The notes under the pieces: model-generated
The model's database searches: none
What the model was told of the DNA's origin: nothing
Seen by the model: only the letters and a program-made list of their open reading frames with translations
Assembly: GCA_009801085.1 (NCBI GenBank)
Contig: VNWV01000003.1
Location: 3,410,001-3,474,000, forward strand
DNA length: 64,000 nt
Source: Lasiodiplodia sp. COLG20
Taxonomy: Eukaryota > Ascomycota > Dothideomycetes > Botryosphaeriales > Botryosphaeriaceae
Direction of reading: 5' to 3'
Position numbers and translations under genes: made by a program
In this document: piece after piece, positions 22,476 to 33,604 of the stretch
Numbering within the stretch: the first letter of the stretch is position 1
Layout of the letters: each line of letters opens with the position of its first letter

Positions 22476-24331
22476 CTATTGCCCTGCCATCCGGAAGTAC
22501 TTTTCCTTCGTAAATGATCTCATCCTCTTCCCGTAAACCATCATCGGAATTGTTGTGAGGCAGATGCCAAAAGAAAGGCACCCAACGGAGAGGAACATAT
22601 TCCGAAGTCCAATAGCCTCAATCCAGGGAGTAAGAGCGAAGACGATGACGGTAGCCAAGGCGTTCCGCATGAATGTGACGCCGACGAGCGCATCTCCGAT
22701 CAGCTGTAATCAACATGTCAGTACTGCATCAATCATTTGACTGGACGACATACCTCTCGATAGCAATCCGTGAGATACGTCAGTGATACCGTCCCCAGCA
22801 AAGAGAACGAGACGCCAAACGCTGCAGTCCCAATGCACGGAATAATCCAATGTCGACCCTAAGACAGTTAGCACGGAAACCTTCATGCCTCAGAAGAAGG
22901 GGAAGGAGACTCACATCCACCAAGCTGAAGCCATACAAGAAGAGAGCAAGCGGCGTCAGCACAATACTAGGCAGCGCCATCCACAACCGCATCTCCGGCT
23001 CGAAGACCCCGCCATTCCGTTTCGCCAGCTTCAGAATTAGCCAGTCGTTCATCGGTCCGCTGAACACTAGCCCAATGGCCGAGCCGATGAAGGGCGGCAA
23101 GTTGAGCAGACCGATCTGGGCAGCGTCGAAGTTGTACGGCGGCATGGTGAAGTACGTAGACATGGTCGTCAAGATGACCGAGAACCACGCCAGCGACGAC
23201 GCGTAGACCAAAGCTGTCCATGCCGCGGCCGGAAACCTGAAGAGGGAGAGAGCAAATCGTACGAGGAGCCGCCGAACGCTGATGCCATCTCCGGGCGTGC
23301 GCGTGACAAGGGCGAAGCGTTGACGCAGGCTTTTCCGAGGATAGTTCCAGCCTCCCAGATCCATTGGTTGTTCATGGTCGACTTGCTGCTCACTGAAGTC
23401 GGCATCTTTCTTGGTAGCTCCCTGCTCGGGCATAGACTCTCTGTCTTCTAAGGGCTCAACGGACGAGGACGTCAACACTGGGACGTACTTGCTTTCTTCG
23501 TAGGCGAAAGTGAAAAGGACCAGGCTGACACCAAGGAGGATGGCCGTCCACCACCATATCCACCGCCACCCTTGATTCACTGCGGCAACTCCAGCCGCAA
23601 CGGGAGCCAAGAACGTACCAGCGGTGACCATCAGGATATAGAGCCCATTCATAGTCGCGCGTTGGTGCACAAAAAAGAGGTCGGAGATTGTCATCTGCAC
23701 AATGGCTTCGCTCACAGCACCTCCAATGCCAGATACGACGTTTACCAGGATGAGGTCCGTCACGGTCTGCATCTTTGCTTGCCAGATGGCCGACGCAAGC
23801 ATGAGGCTGCAGCTGAGGATATAGATGGGCCGACGACCGTACTTGACGGTATACGGGATAAGAAAGATGCAGCCCACCGCGAGACCGGCGCAGTTGGCGG
23901 CAAAGCTGTTATTCAAGTTCGTGTAGGAGATACCGAGTTCGGCATTGAGGTCGCCCCAGATGACGGTTCCAATATCAAGGCTGGCTCACCGTGTTAGCTT
24001 GCAAGCTGTGAAGTGAGTGGGGAGGTCATGCTATACAGGACAAATGCCATGAGGGAATAGAAAAGCACGATGCTGAAGTTTACGCATTTCCGAGCCTTGG
24101 ACCAGTTCTTCCAGGAAGTCAATTTGGGGAGTAGCTGCGTCTGCGGAGGACACTCACCAGTGGCTCATCTGGATTGTTGGATGGAATAGGATGCAAGTTC
24201 TTGATCAGATCCTGGTTCGACACTGACAAGTTAGACATATCCATGAGGCCATGTTTCAAGGACTTACAGTCTTCCAACTTCAGTGTGCCAGGCGGCCATC
24301 CGTCGGGCGATTTGGGGCTAAGTGAGAACAT
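22476..24331 (-). CDS. MFS transporter, DHA1-like (12 TM)
   Basis: Six exons: 24331-24268, 24222-24158, 24107-24037, 23980-22915, 22858-22754, 22703-22476 (532 aa). The N-terminus SPDGWPPGTLKLED and NPDEPLNWSKARKCVNF is typical of fungal DHA1 drug/polyamine-type carriers. Motif GRRPIYILSCSLMLASAIWQ follows TM2, GWRWIWWWTAILLGVSLVL follows TM5, and a long acidic/basic loop joins TM6 and TM7. Intron 1 (24223-24267) is only 45 nt, a multiple of three and stop-free; removing it gives the family-like KLEDLSNQDLI. Substrate unknown. It lies downstream of, and parallel to, the Zn2Cys6 factor gene. Confidence 0.88.
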
Positions 24332-24717
24332 ATTGAGCAGTTGCCTCTGTTGACAGCTGACGCTAGGGCGATGCGTCCGGTTGAAATACTTGGGGACAGT
24401 CGACCTTTGTAAGTTACAGAGCTCCCACTGGGTTGGCGCTGATAAGAACCGATGCGGGGGCTGTACAAAAGTGGGCGGGGTTGCACGCAACTAAGTTGCG
24501 GGGGAATGTTGCAAGCCATCGCAGAAACGAATCTTGATATCTTGATGTACCATGATAGGAGGGCGTCCATGGCGCAAAACGATCTCATTGGCCAGCAACC
24601 CCAACTTCGAATTGGGGCGCTCTTAAAAAAGCCCCCGCCAATCCGCCTATCTATCCGATTAGTCCGCATGCGGAAGCTCTATCCGAAGGGCGCGACGACA
24701 GGGCAAGGCGTTTTTGA
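24332..24717. other. Intergenic region, promoter of the MFS gene
   Basis: 386 bp between the stop of the Zn2Cys6 factor gene and the start of the MFS gene. No gene seen. Confidence 0.45.
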
Positions 24718-26350
24718 TCAGATTGCTACTGTTACTGGTGGGAGATGAGGTATCAGATCAAGCCAGAACAGTCCGGTCGAGCAATCGCGAATGTCCCACA
24801 GGGCTTTGAAGAAAGCTTTGAGCTGCTTCCGGAGAAGCGGAAATGTGTGACCGACAAAAGCATCCACCGAACGAAGGAAGCGTTGGCGGCGGTCCTCGCC
24901 GCACATCTCTATGCCCGCTAGCATAAAGGGTATTGTGATACAGCGCGGTCCTTGATTTGTGGTGTTCCTCGCCGTCTCGAGCTCTGTGAAGATGCTCTGT
25001 GCCATACGATCAGCGACGCGATCCTCCGAGTCGAACGGGTACTTAAGCCGGTGAATGAAAAGGGATAAAGCAGTTCTGTAGACCCGAACCTGTGCAAGCA
25101 TATGGACAACCTCATTGGTCTTGTACTGAGAGGTGAAGTTGACAGGTACATCGGGCTCCCAGCTGTGTGCACTGTCATCCAGGTCCTCAATGGCTCGCAT
25201 AATCTCTTTTCTGTCTTCTTGAGCGGCATGATGAAGCATATGGCTCAACGAGCATACGTCATACATGTAAGGCAGCAACGAGCAGCAAAGGCCAATGTAT
25301 GCATCTACGAAGCCTGGCTCCGGTTTTGTAGGTCGAACCAGTGGAGCTTCTCGTTTGAACAAACAGTCGTTTATGTCGAAAAGGATCAGGCAATTAAGCT
25401 CTGATGGGGACCCGCATCTGGGTAAGATGTCTTGGTGAGATGCTATCTGCTTCAAGACGAAGCGACGGATGTATGATCCCCCAGTGCCATGAGCGCAGAG
25501 ATCAAAAGCAACCACCGAAGTTCCAATTATGATCCACACGGGAAGATTGTCCTTGATTGCATCCTGATGAGCGTATATCTTGGAGACAGCCAGCCTTCCT
25601 CGCCGAAGATTCTCTTTGGTATCGAGACCTTCGAGCTGAAGGCCTTGGACAATTGTAAGGCTTCCATAGCATGCGAGGAAACAGTCTTTCACATGGTCAA
25701 AATAGTAGGCGAGACTCCTGTACAGGGTCCTCTGCAACATGTCTGCAAAGCTTGGACCTAGGACCATGTGCTCTGCAAATTGGGATTTGTCCAACATGCG
25801 GGTCAGAAGAGCCCTTTCAAGGGGCTTCATTGGGGTATTTTCGATTGATATCTGTGCCGGAAGGCTGGGGACGGGCGATATTCCTAAAGCCGGCACCATT
25901 GGCTGTATAAAAGTAGCTGCAAGGTTCTGAAATTGGCGAGAAGATAAGATATCTGCACCGTTCTCCAATTCCGTTGGGGCATTGGCGTCAGTATCTGACG
26001 GGGATTGGAGTTGAAGCAACCCTGCAAGAGAGCTCCACTGTGACCGCAGCCAGGCTGGTGCGTCGGAATCGGTTGCGTAATTAGTCGAAGCGCGGGCGGC
26101 TTCCGGCTGTGGTGGTGATGGAGAAGCTGGCGCCTTTTTGCGGCCTGGCTTTGTCATCTTTCGATTGCGGAGGCAGTCGCGGCGCAAACGAACACAGCGA
26201 TGACAGTCCAAGCATCCTGAGGAATAGGTGCACTTCTCCTTCAGGGCATGACAGCGGTCGCAGGCGGGAAGGCGGCGGCTCCGAGGGGCGGACTTGTCGC
26301 TATCAGCGCCAATGAATGTTTTGGAAGGCAGGATGACAGAGGCTTACCAT
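24718..26350 (-). CDS. Zn(II)2Cys6 transcription factor
   Basis: Two exons: exon 1 contributes only the start codon ATG (26350-26348); a 55-nt intron (GTAAGC..AAG) leads to 26292-24718 (525 aa). The zinc cluster is complete only after this join: Cys12, 15, 22, 31, 34, 41 (C-X2-C-X6-C-X8-C-X2-C-X6-C, with an extra Cys28), followed by a basic linker TKPGRKK. It should bind CGG-type half sites in the nucleus. The middle region is a helical regulatory domain without a named signature. It is divergent from the FAD oxidoreductase (262-bp shared promoter) and upstream of the MFS carrier, so control of these neighbours is likely (inference). Confidence 0.88.
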
Positions 26351-26612
26351 TGCGATGCGTGGGGTTAGAAGACTGCGGATGGCGCGCTTAAGGGTGGAGG
26401 TGTCGGGGGTGTGACTCGATGGCGCTTATCTGGATCTGCACTTAGGCCACTTTCCGCACCTTCCTTCCGCAAAACCCCGCGGGCATGCAGATCCGCGCAA
26501 CACGCACGTGGAGATTCAACCCCTGTGATATCTTCTGTGCTTTGCACACAAACTTTTCACAACCCTCTGCAACCGACCAAGTTCTTCCAAAAACGAGAGG
26601 ACGCAACGAGTC
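26351..26612. promoter_or_regulatory. Shared divergent promoter, Zn2Cys6 factor / FAD oxidoreductase
   Basis: 262 bp between two divergent start codons. It is the natural place for autoregulatory Zn2Cys6 sites, but I could not identify a defensible CGG inverted repeat. Confidence 0.45.
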
Positions 26613-28133
26613 ATGGCTTCAGAAGGTAGGCGTTCCAACCCTATTATCAGACAGTGCAATACTGACTCTATATCTCATGCAGACCTCCTTTTCCGTGTCT
26701 CCTCACTCCTGGAAGCTGATCCAGGCCTCCCTCACTCCCAACCAACTGCAGCATTTTGGCAGTTGCCGCCTCATGAGCTCCCTGCAACAAACTCAACGCA
26801 GCTCCCCTCAACAGCAACCACCGTGGTGATCGGCTCCGGAATCACCGCCTGCAGCCTTGTCAAAGCGCTGCTTGAGAAAGACCCTAACGCAGACATTGTC
26901 GTCTGCGAAGCCCGGGACCTGTCCAGCGGCGCCACTGGCCGGAATGGCGGCCATCTTGTCTCATCGGCTGTGGCCGACTTTTCTTCATTGCAAGCTACCT
27001 TCGGCACCGAGATGGCGGTGAAGATTGCCTGCTTCACGTTGGAAAACGTGGAGCGCATGTTCGAGGTTGCCAAGGAACTTGGGCCCGAAATTGAGGCGGC
27101 GAGTGAGTTGAGGCGCGTGGACAAGGTTTTGGCGCTGCGGGACGCCGAGGCCGTCGAGAAGCTGAGGAAGTCGATGGAAGCATTCGAGAAGAGCATGCCC
27201 GAAAAGTGGAAGGGGCAGATGAAGCTTGTGGGGAAGGTCGAGCTGGAGGAGAGGTACAAGCTGCGTAACGTCGCTGGCGGCGGCATTGTCAAAGGGGGAG
27301 CACTATGGCCCTACCGTCTAATCTGTCGCGCTTGGTCCCATCTCCTCACCCAAAACCCCAGTCGCCTTCGCATCGAGACCCAGACGCCTGTCACCTCTGT
27401 CACCTCCAACTCCGACCCCGCTTACCCGTACCTCATCACCACCTCTCGTGGCGCCATCTCAGCCAAAGAAGTCGTCCACTGCACCAACGGCCACACCGGT
27501 CACCTGCTGCCTCGTCTCCGCGGCACGCTCTTCCCTCTTCGCGGAACCATGACCGTGCAGGACTGCGGCCAATCTTTCCCAAAAGAGGGCGACTCCCGAA
27601 CGCTCAGCTTCTACGGCACCGTGCAGTTCGACCGCGTGACCGAAGTCTTCGATCTCGGCCTGCATTACATGCAGCAGAACGCCGTGACCGGCGACATCTT
27701 CATCGGTGGCGAGACGGCTCGTGCGACTGACCTGTTGAACAGCGACGATAGCTGTGTCTCAGAGAGCTCAATAAAGACGTTGGAGAACGTGCTTCCAGAG
27801 GAGTTCAGAGACGAAGTCTTTGACAAGGATGACCAGGGAGGGCCTCACGTTAAGAGCAAGTGGTCCGGAATCATGGGCTTCACGGCCGACGGCGTGCCGC
27901 TTGTGGGACGCTTGCCGAAGGCTGCCACCGGTCGTATCAGCAATGGAGAGTGGATCGCGGCCGGTTTCAATGGGTACGGTATGGGTAATTGCTGGCTGAC
28001 CGGCGAAGCCCTGGCCGGCATGATGCGTGGCGAGGACGTGAGCGTGTCACTGCCCGAATGCTATCTGGCGACCGAGGACAGACTATCCTCCCTTGGTGCA
28101 GACAGGGCAGCAGAGCGGTTATTCGGATACTAA
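26613..28133 (+). CDS. FAD-dependent oxidoreductase (DAO superfamily)
   Basis: Preferred model: exon 1 26613-26625 (13 nt), 57-nt intron (GTAGGC .. TACTGAC .. CAG), exon 2 26683-28133 (487 aa). The intron is a multiple of three and stop-free, so the unspliced frame is also open (506 aa). The dinucleotide-binding motif VVIGSGITACSLVKALL is followed by an ARDLSSGATGRNGGH block typical of glycine/D-amino-acid-oxidase-like flavoenzymes. The C-terminal FAD block reads SGIMGFTADGVPLVGRLP with GFNGYGMGNCWLTGEALA. Such enzymes oxidise amines or amino-acid derivatives; substrate unknown. Its divergent Zn2Cys6 neighbour and the nearby MFS gene suggest a small catabolic cluster. Confidence 0.88.
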   Translation: MASEGRRSNPIIRQCNTDSISHADLLFRVSSLLEADPGLPHSQPTAAFWQLPPHELPATNSTQLPSTATTVVIGSGITACSLVKALLEKDPNADIVVCEARDLSSGATGRNGGHLVSSAVADFSSLQATFGTEMAVKIACFTLENVERMFEVAKELGPEIEAASELRRVDKVLALRDAEAVEKLRKSMEAFEKSMPEKWKGQMKLVGKVELEERYKLRNVAGGGIVKGGALWPYRLICRAWSHLLTQNPSRLRIETQTPVTSVTSNSDPAYPYLITTSRGAISAKEVVHCTNGHTGHLLPRLRGTLFPLRGTMTVQDCGQSFPKEGDSRTLSFYGTVQFDRVTEVFDLGLHYMQQNAVTGDIFIGGETARATDLLNSDDSCVSESSIKTLENVLPEEFRDEVFDKDDQGGPHVKSKWSGIMGFTADGVPLVGRLPKAATGRISNGEWIAAGFNGYGMGNCWLTGEALAGMMRGEDVSVSLPECYLATEDRLSSLGADRAAERLFGY

Positions 28134-28945
28134 GTGTGCCGGTGACCTCCATGAGTTGGTCACGCCGCAGTACGAGGAAAAGTGTCCACAACAACGCACG
28201 ACCTTCAAACACGGCGGAATTGGACGCAATTGGTGTGTTCTGTATCCACACTCCGAGGGCTGGCCTATCACGAGATGTCTAATGAGTGACGGTCAGAAAG
28301 TGTGTCTGTGCGGCTCCAACTATAGACAGGCACAGATTCACTGTGGGGGATAGTGCTATTTTCACACCAGGGAAACCGTGCTCACACCTCGATGCTGGAA
28401 ACGGTGCGTTACCCTCGGGATGAGACCGGACAAATACCCCTGAACTTCACTTTTTTGGCTAAAGTGCCGATGTACATGGAATACCACTTCGTATCGGATG
28501 CGCTATCTTTGGATACACACAACTCATACGCCTGCACGCATGTGGCGATTTGTGAGAATTCATGCCGGTTTCAACAAAACAGTCGCAATCACAAGAGTTG
28601 AAGCAGAACCCGCGGATAACTTCAAGAAACCAAAATGTATGGAATTAAATTGTAATCATTTCGAAGCGTCTGGAAACCCAGCGTATTGGAGCACTCGGGC
28701 CACCAGCACTGACGTTTCAAGCGTCACTATCATCCAAGATAAACGCAAAATACGAATGCCGGAGCACCCACCACTCGGGCCGAAGTATCCCGACAACTCA
28801 AGAAAGTTCACAGAGGAGATTGACTATAAATATAAGCTCATCGATCCCGCAAAAGTTTATTTCCATCATCGTTCGTTGGCTCTTCACTTCCAAGACAAAG
28901 TTAGCAACTACTCAAACCAACCCTTCACTCGTTACAACAACAACC
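28134..28945. other. Intergenic region with promoter of the small secreted protein gene
   Basis: 812 bp. No gene seen. A TATA-like TATAAATATAAG at 28825-28836 lies about 110 bp upstream of the ATG at 28946. Confidence 0.5.
28825..28836 (+). promoter_or_regulatory. TATA box of the small secreted protein gene
   Basis: TATAAATATAAG, the strongest TATA match in this gap, on the correct strand. Confidence 0.5.
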
Positions 28946-29452
28946 ATGCGCTTCACCGCCGCCGCCGCCTCCATGGCCCTCACCGGCCTCTTCACCCTCG
29001 CCGCCGCAGCGGACGACCAAAAGGCCTGCTCCAAGCCGAACCTCATGATCAAAATCCACACCGGCTCCTGCGCCAACGCCGACTCCCTCACCACGCACGT
29101 CGTCGGCACCGGCTCCAACTCCACCCACATCCTCAAGGACAACCCCGTCCCCGCCGAGTCGACTTCCTTCTTCGAAGTGCCCGTCCCCTTCAAGGGCAGG
29201 ATCTACGTCACCGAGAACAACGCCACGTCCGCCGACGCCGTGCAAGGCGTGGCCTTCGAGGTCTTTGACAGCGCCTACACCTGGGCTCAGGCCACCATCG
29301 ACGAGGAGGACGGAAGCAAGACTGCCGTTGCGCCGGTCAAGGTCAACTTCGCCACCTTTGCCAAGTGGCAGGGCATCGAGATGGGTGGCGCTGCTATTTT
29401 CAACTCTCGCGTTGGTGACCCGTTGGTTGTTAGCTACTGCGGATCGAACTGA
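28946..29452 (+). CDS. Small secreted protein
   Basis: Single exon, 168 aa, start context CAACCATGCG. The signal peptide MRFTAAAASMALTGLFTLAA is followed by a mature domain of about 147 residues with three cysteines (ACSKP, SCANA, SYCGS near the C-terminus), several N-glycosylation sequons (SNST, NNAT) and a compact beta-rich look. No family recognised. Small size, secretion and a strong TATA box fit a secreted effector-like or wall-associated protein, but nothing in the sequence proves a host role. Confidence 0.8.
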   Translation: MRFTAAAASMALTGLFTLAAAADDQKACSKPNLMIKIHTGSCANADSLTTHVVGTGSNSTHILKDNPVPAESTSFFEVPVPFKGRIYVTENNATSADAVQGVAFEVFDSAYTWAQATIDEEDGSKTAVAPVKVNFATFAKWQGIEMGGAAIFNSRVGDPLVVSYCGSN

Positions 29453-29934
29453 GGGGATAATGTTAATTGATAATGATAATTATTAATTCCACATTCACAT
29501 CCGGACGATAGCTTCTACTCCCTCCATATGTTGAGTTCCGTTTGTGAAGAAAATTTAAGCGGGGGTTTCCGGTTGTGATGGCAATTGTGGATTTTTGTGG
29601 AACTTCAAGAAAGTTACGAAATCGTTTTTCCCAGTATTTTAACAAAGCTAGGTAGCTGAAGCTACTGCCCGTCATCTGTTTTGATATTAAACAAACCGAC
29701 CTCATACCAAGTGACATGTGCTAATTGCCTACTTGAATGACGCCCTTCCTCATCAATCATATTCGTACCTAGAGAGAATAGAAGCGACAGAGCTAACACG
29801 AGTAATGCTACAAGCATATTTATTGCCGTGCTATGCGAATGCGAACGCCGATCTGAAAGAAGAACATGAGAAGTTACTGCGAAAGAACATGAAGTCGCCG
29901 TGTACTAAGAGATACAGCAGTCCCAAAGTGCAGC
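29453..29934. other. Intergenic region
   Basis: 482 bp between convergent genes. Apart from the half element at 29478-29552 I see nothing; a weak second arm-like sequence (TAGCTGAAGCTACTGCCCG) lies near 29653. Confidence 0.45.
29478..29552 (+). mobile_element. Palindromic element, copy C (right half only)
   Basis: Begins inside the AT-rich loop (TTATTAATTCC), then ACATTCACATCCGGACGATA and GCTTCTACTCCC, followed by the tail CATATGTTG .. GTGAAGAAAATTT also seen in copy A. The left arm is missing: the element starts within about 25 bp of the stop codon of the secreted protein gene, so its mRNA 3' end probably lies in the element. Confidence 0.65.
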
Positions 29935-31370
29935 TTACACCTCAGATCTCTTCTTGCATTCAATTACCGAAACCTCGGAAGAAGGGATTTGCCAGATCTT
30001 GACGAGATCCAGCCCAGCCAAGTCAACCAGGGTGTGCCAGTCCTGAACGGTACGCTCCTTCGCCCCAAGGTTCATCATGCAGATATCTACCTGGCATGGC
30101 AGGGCTGTGGGCGGATTGGGCATGACTTGGTCCATGATGAGGATGCGCGAGTGGGATGTCATCGCGTCTCTGCAGTGGCCGAGGACCTGGGCGTTGTACT
30201 TGTCTGACCAATCATGCATGACACGACGGAGGAAATACACCAGTGCTCCTGCTCTCGATTAGCTATATCCGAGCGTCAGCGTAACTCCTTTGCTTACCCT
30301 TGACAGGCTGCGGCTTGAAAAAGTCGTGAGCCATGAACTTTGCGCCCTCCAGTTGCTTGGGCCTGCTCTCTTCAGCGTGCTTGATAGTGATATCCCTATC
30401 CTGCAGCACGAGACGTTCGGGTGGGAGCTCTGGAAGACTATCCCTGATCTGGGCGAGCACCTGGCCCTTTCCGCCGCCAACGTCGACAATAAGCGGCGCA
30501 TCAGGCGCAACTTTGTCAGCATTCTCCATAACCCACCTGAACGGATAGATGCCAATGACGGGCAGCACTTGGTCCAGCGTTTGCATGCTGATATTAACAG
30601 CTTCTATCCGCTGCTCTGTGCATGCATCCCAGAAGTTCTTCTCCGGAACGCCCCAGCCGAAGCCGTGCGGTGAGTGCGTGGGCTCCAGAGGCTCCTTGCG
30701 ACCATACGTCCTGAAGTACTCCGAGAACCTGCAGTAGGGCAATAGACCTTCGTCAAACCTAAGTAATTGTGAGCATCGGGACGGTGACCAAGCAGGCGCC
30801 AGGTGCGTACATGATCTGGAAGAACATGCCTTGAGGGACGTTGTTCGCATAGATCGGGGACAACTTGGTGTGGGCGACGCGGTCCTCGCCAATCTGTTTC
30901 AGAACTCCAGTCGAGACAAGCATCGATGCGAACCGACCTGTTAGAGAACAGTTAGTGTATGCAACGGGGTCTCGTGCAATTGCATTTAAAGAGATGCAGC
31001 ACTTACGCAGCAAAGGTTCTTCAGCGTCAACTTGAGCAGCCAAATCAGCATAGGAGATGGAACCGTCCCGTGGAATATGCTCCAGGGCGCGCCAGTCCAT
31101 CAAGACGCGCAAAGCACCCATCTCGGCCATCTGTATACTCGGTCAGGCCACGACTTTTCCGCGTACGGACAAAGAGCGGGGTAGGTAGAAACTTACTGAA
31201 ACACAGTAGTCAAACGGCTTCTCAAGCGGGTCTTGGACATCATTGATGATGCTTTTAGCAAGCGCAACTATCTTCTTGCGTTGAGCGAAGCCTTCCGGGC
31301 CGGACGAGTCGGTGTAACTGTCGATCGCTTGGGACAAATCATTGGACAAGGCTTTGAGCGAATCGGCCAT
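29935..31370 (-). CDS. O-methyltransferase (SAM-dependent, winged-helix dimerisation type)
   Basis: Five exons: 31370-31197, 31130-31007, 30937-30811, 30758-30298, 30248-29935 (399 aa). The N-terminal part is the dimerisation/winged-helix region (IPRDGSISYADLAAQVDAEE). The SAM-binding motif is LIVDVGGGKGQV at about 231-242, and the general-base His307 lies in RRVMHDWSD, with DQVMP and DLAGLDLVKIW blocks downstream. Enzymes of this family methylate hydroxyls of aromatic or polyketide compounds. Intron 3 begins with GTACGC, a weaker donor, but the joined MFDEGLLPYC is family-like. It is divergent from the LaeA-like methyltransferase; no backbone synthase is nearby. Confidence 0.9.
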
Positions 31371-31970
31371 TGTTGAAACCGGGGGCTTGGTAGGTAGGTA
31401 GGCAGTTGCATGTACAAGGCAGTGAATCAATCCGGTGCGGGGTGACGAGCTGCGCCCAGAGGTTTAAAAGTCGAGGGTTGTGGACCTTCTCAAGGGATAT
31501 GGACCCATCGCGCTTGCCGAGCGGGCAGGCGCGAGTCGAGACGCGTCGACGATAGGAAGGAAGCCGCGGCACGAGACGGTCCCATTGGCTAAAATTTAGC
31601 AGACCCTTGATCATCCTTCGCCACTACAGCGGCGTGAATATACACGGTGGATGCGGTGCCACATGCTCGTGAGTGAGGTGTGACGGGCCCGCAGCCGCTC
31701 CATTCCACGGCGGGCCGGCGCCCCGCGTTCGCCCACATGTCGATCCACATCCCTACTCGCTGCCGATCAGCTGTAGCGCGCCCGCGTGGGATCTGCGTCA
31801 ATTGTCGCAGATGGCTACCGTCCTGTACGATCCCCTGAGCTTGGAGCGTCCAGCCAGCCAAAATGTCTTGCTCCGACGAGCTATAAGACGCCTTTCCCGC
31901 CTTCCGCCATGCTCGCTTCCGTCACGGAAAGGCTGCTGACCCTGCCCTCCAGCTGCATCCAACAATCACC
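31371..31970. promoter_or_regulatory. Shared divergent promoter, two methyltransferase genes
   Basis: 600 bp between two divergent starts, GC-rich in the middle. TATAAG at about 31883 lies 88 bp upstream of the plus-strand gene. No coding sequence seen. Confidence 0.45.
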
Positions 31971-33604
31971 ATGGCTGAGCTAGAGCCCGAAGACGCTGCT
32001 GTATACGATCCGCCGCAAGAGATCGAGCCCGATGTAAGCCCAGTCGTGCCCCTCATGTCGGAGGAGTTATGTTCACACGCAAACTCTATCGCCAGTCAGC
32101 AACAGAATTCTCCGACGAGGCGTATGCAGAGTCTAGGCACGTAGCTATCTAGCAGAAATATCCAACAGCACGTCCGCAAAACCCTGGCTGACTGGCGTCT
32201 GTCTAACCTCTCAGCGCCTCGAGTGTCTTGACCTCTATCGCCTCCGAAATCAAGAAAGGCCGCGAGGAGAATGGCAGAATATACGCGGCCTACGGCTCTC
32301 AAGGTAAGACTGTTCTGGTGTTGGCTGTCCCCTCCCATTTGTCTTGCTTACAGAAAACTTAGAGTATATGCTCCCCGTCGATGAGTACGAGCTCGACCGA
32401 ATGGACATGCAACACCACAAGTACACCCTGCTTCAGGGCGACAAGCTATACCTCGCTCCGCTGCGCGACGACCCGCAGAAAATCCTCGACATCGGCACAG
32501 GTGGGCATCAAGTTCCCGATACATACAGCTTTCTCTGATACCCCGTCACCAGGAACCGGCATCTGGGCCATCGAGATGGCCGAGAAATTCCACTCGGCCG
32601 AGGTCAGTACTTCGTCCTACAAAATCACACCTGACGCGAGGGAAAGAGAGCAGCCGTTGACCAACACCAGGTCATCGGAACCGACATCGCACCGGTGCAA
32701 CCAAACTGGTATGTGCGAGAGTTTGCCATACCCCACCTCTGTTTCCACTTGGGCAGTAGGCGCTAAACGGTCCCACCCGAAAACGAAAACAGGACACCTC
32801 CGAACTGCTACTTCGAGGTTGACGACTGCGAGCTAGACTGGCAATTCAAGGAGGCGAGCTTTGATTTCATCCACACGCGCGACTGCTATCTGTCAATCCG
32901 GAACTGGCCTCGGTTAATCGGCCAAGCATACGAGTATTTCTTTCGTTTGCCTCGAGCATCTTGTCTCTCTTGGAAACTCTTCCCACTAACTTCTCACCAG
33001 CCATCTCAAGCCTGGTGGCTGGTTAGAACTCTCCTGCGTCTGGCCCGTCCCGAAGAGCGACGACGGTACACTTGACCAAGATTCGGGCTACGTCGAGCTC
33101 TGTCAGACCTTCATGGACATCGGCGAAGCAATCGGAGCCGACGCAGACGTCCCGCGGCGATACAAGCGATACATGCTCGAGCAAGGCTTCGAGGATGTCG
33201 AGGAGGTTGTTTTCAAGGTGCCCACGTCCGAGTGGCCCAAGGACAAACGGCTAAAGAAGGTCGGCGCGCTGGAGAGGCTGAATCTACTCGAGGGTGGAGA
33301 GGCATTCTTGCTCAGAGGTACGGCGGCCAACAATCTTCTTTCCCTTTTTCCCTGGATGAATCCTACATTTTAGCTGTACTGATATTAATTCTTTCCAGGC
33401 ATGACCAAAGAATTTGGCCGATCGCGCGCGGAGATGGAAGTGATGTTGATGCGGATGCGGAAAGAGCTGATGGCCAACAAGTTCCACAGTTACGTCTCGT
33501 TGTGTGTCCACCTTATTCCCCAAAAGAGATACCTGCTGACTGCCCGGCTCAGCTACGTTGTGTACGGTAGGAAACCTGACGGGAAATCCAGAGCTGATGC
33601 ATAA
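31971..33604 (+). CDS. Class I SAM methyltransferase, LaeA-like (UMTA/TAM domain) family
   Basis: Ten exons: 31971-32033, 32096-32136, 32215-32303, 32354-32500, 32553-32602, 32671-32708, 32793-32933, 33001-33317, 33399-33501, 33553-33604 (346 aa). The SAM motif ILDIGTGTGIWAIEMA is rebuilt across intron 4. Other blocks: ENGRIYAAYG, VIGTDIAPVQPNWTPPNCYF, HTRDCYLSIRNWP, HLKPGGWLELS and a C-terminal VVYGRKPDG. This family includes LaeA-type regulators and many methyltransferases inside secondary-metabolite clusters. Intron 2 appears to use a GC donor (AG|GCACGT); no GT donor gives an open phase. Substrate unknown; length agrees with family members. Confidence 0.88.

Noticed and set aside
29935..33604. 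Complete secondary-metabolite cluster
   Set aside because: Only two methyltransferases are present; no PKS, NRPS, terpene synthase or P450 in the window.
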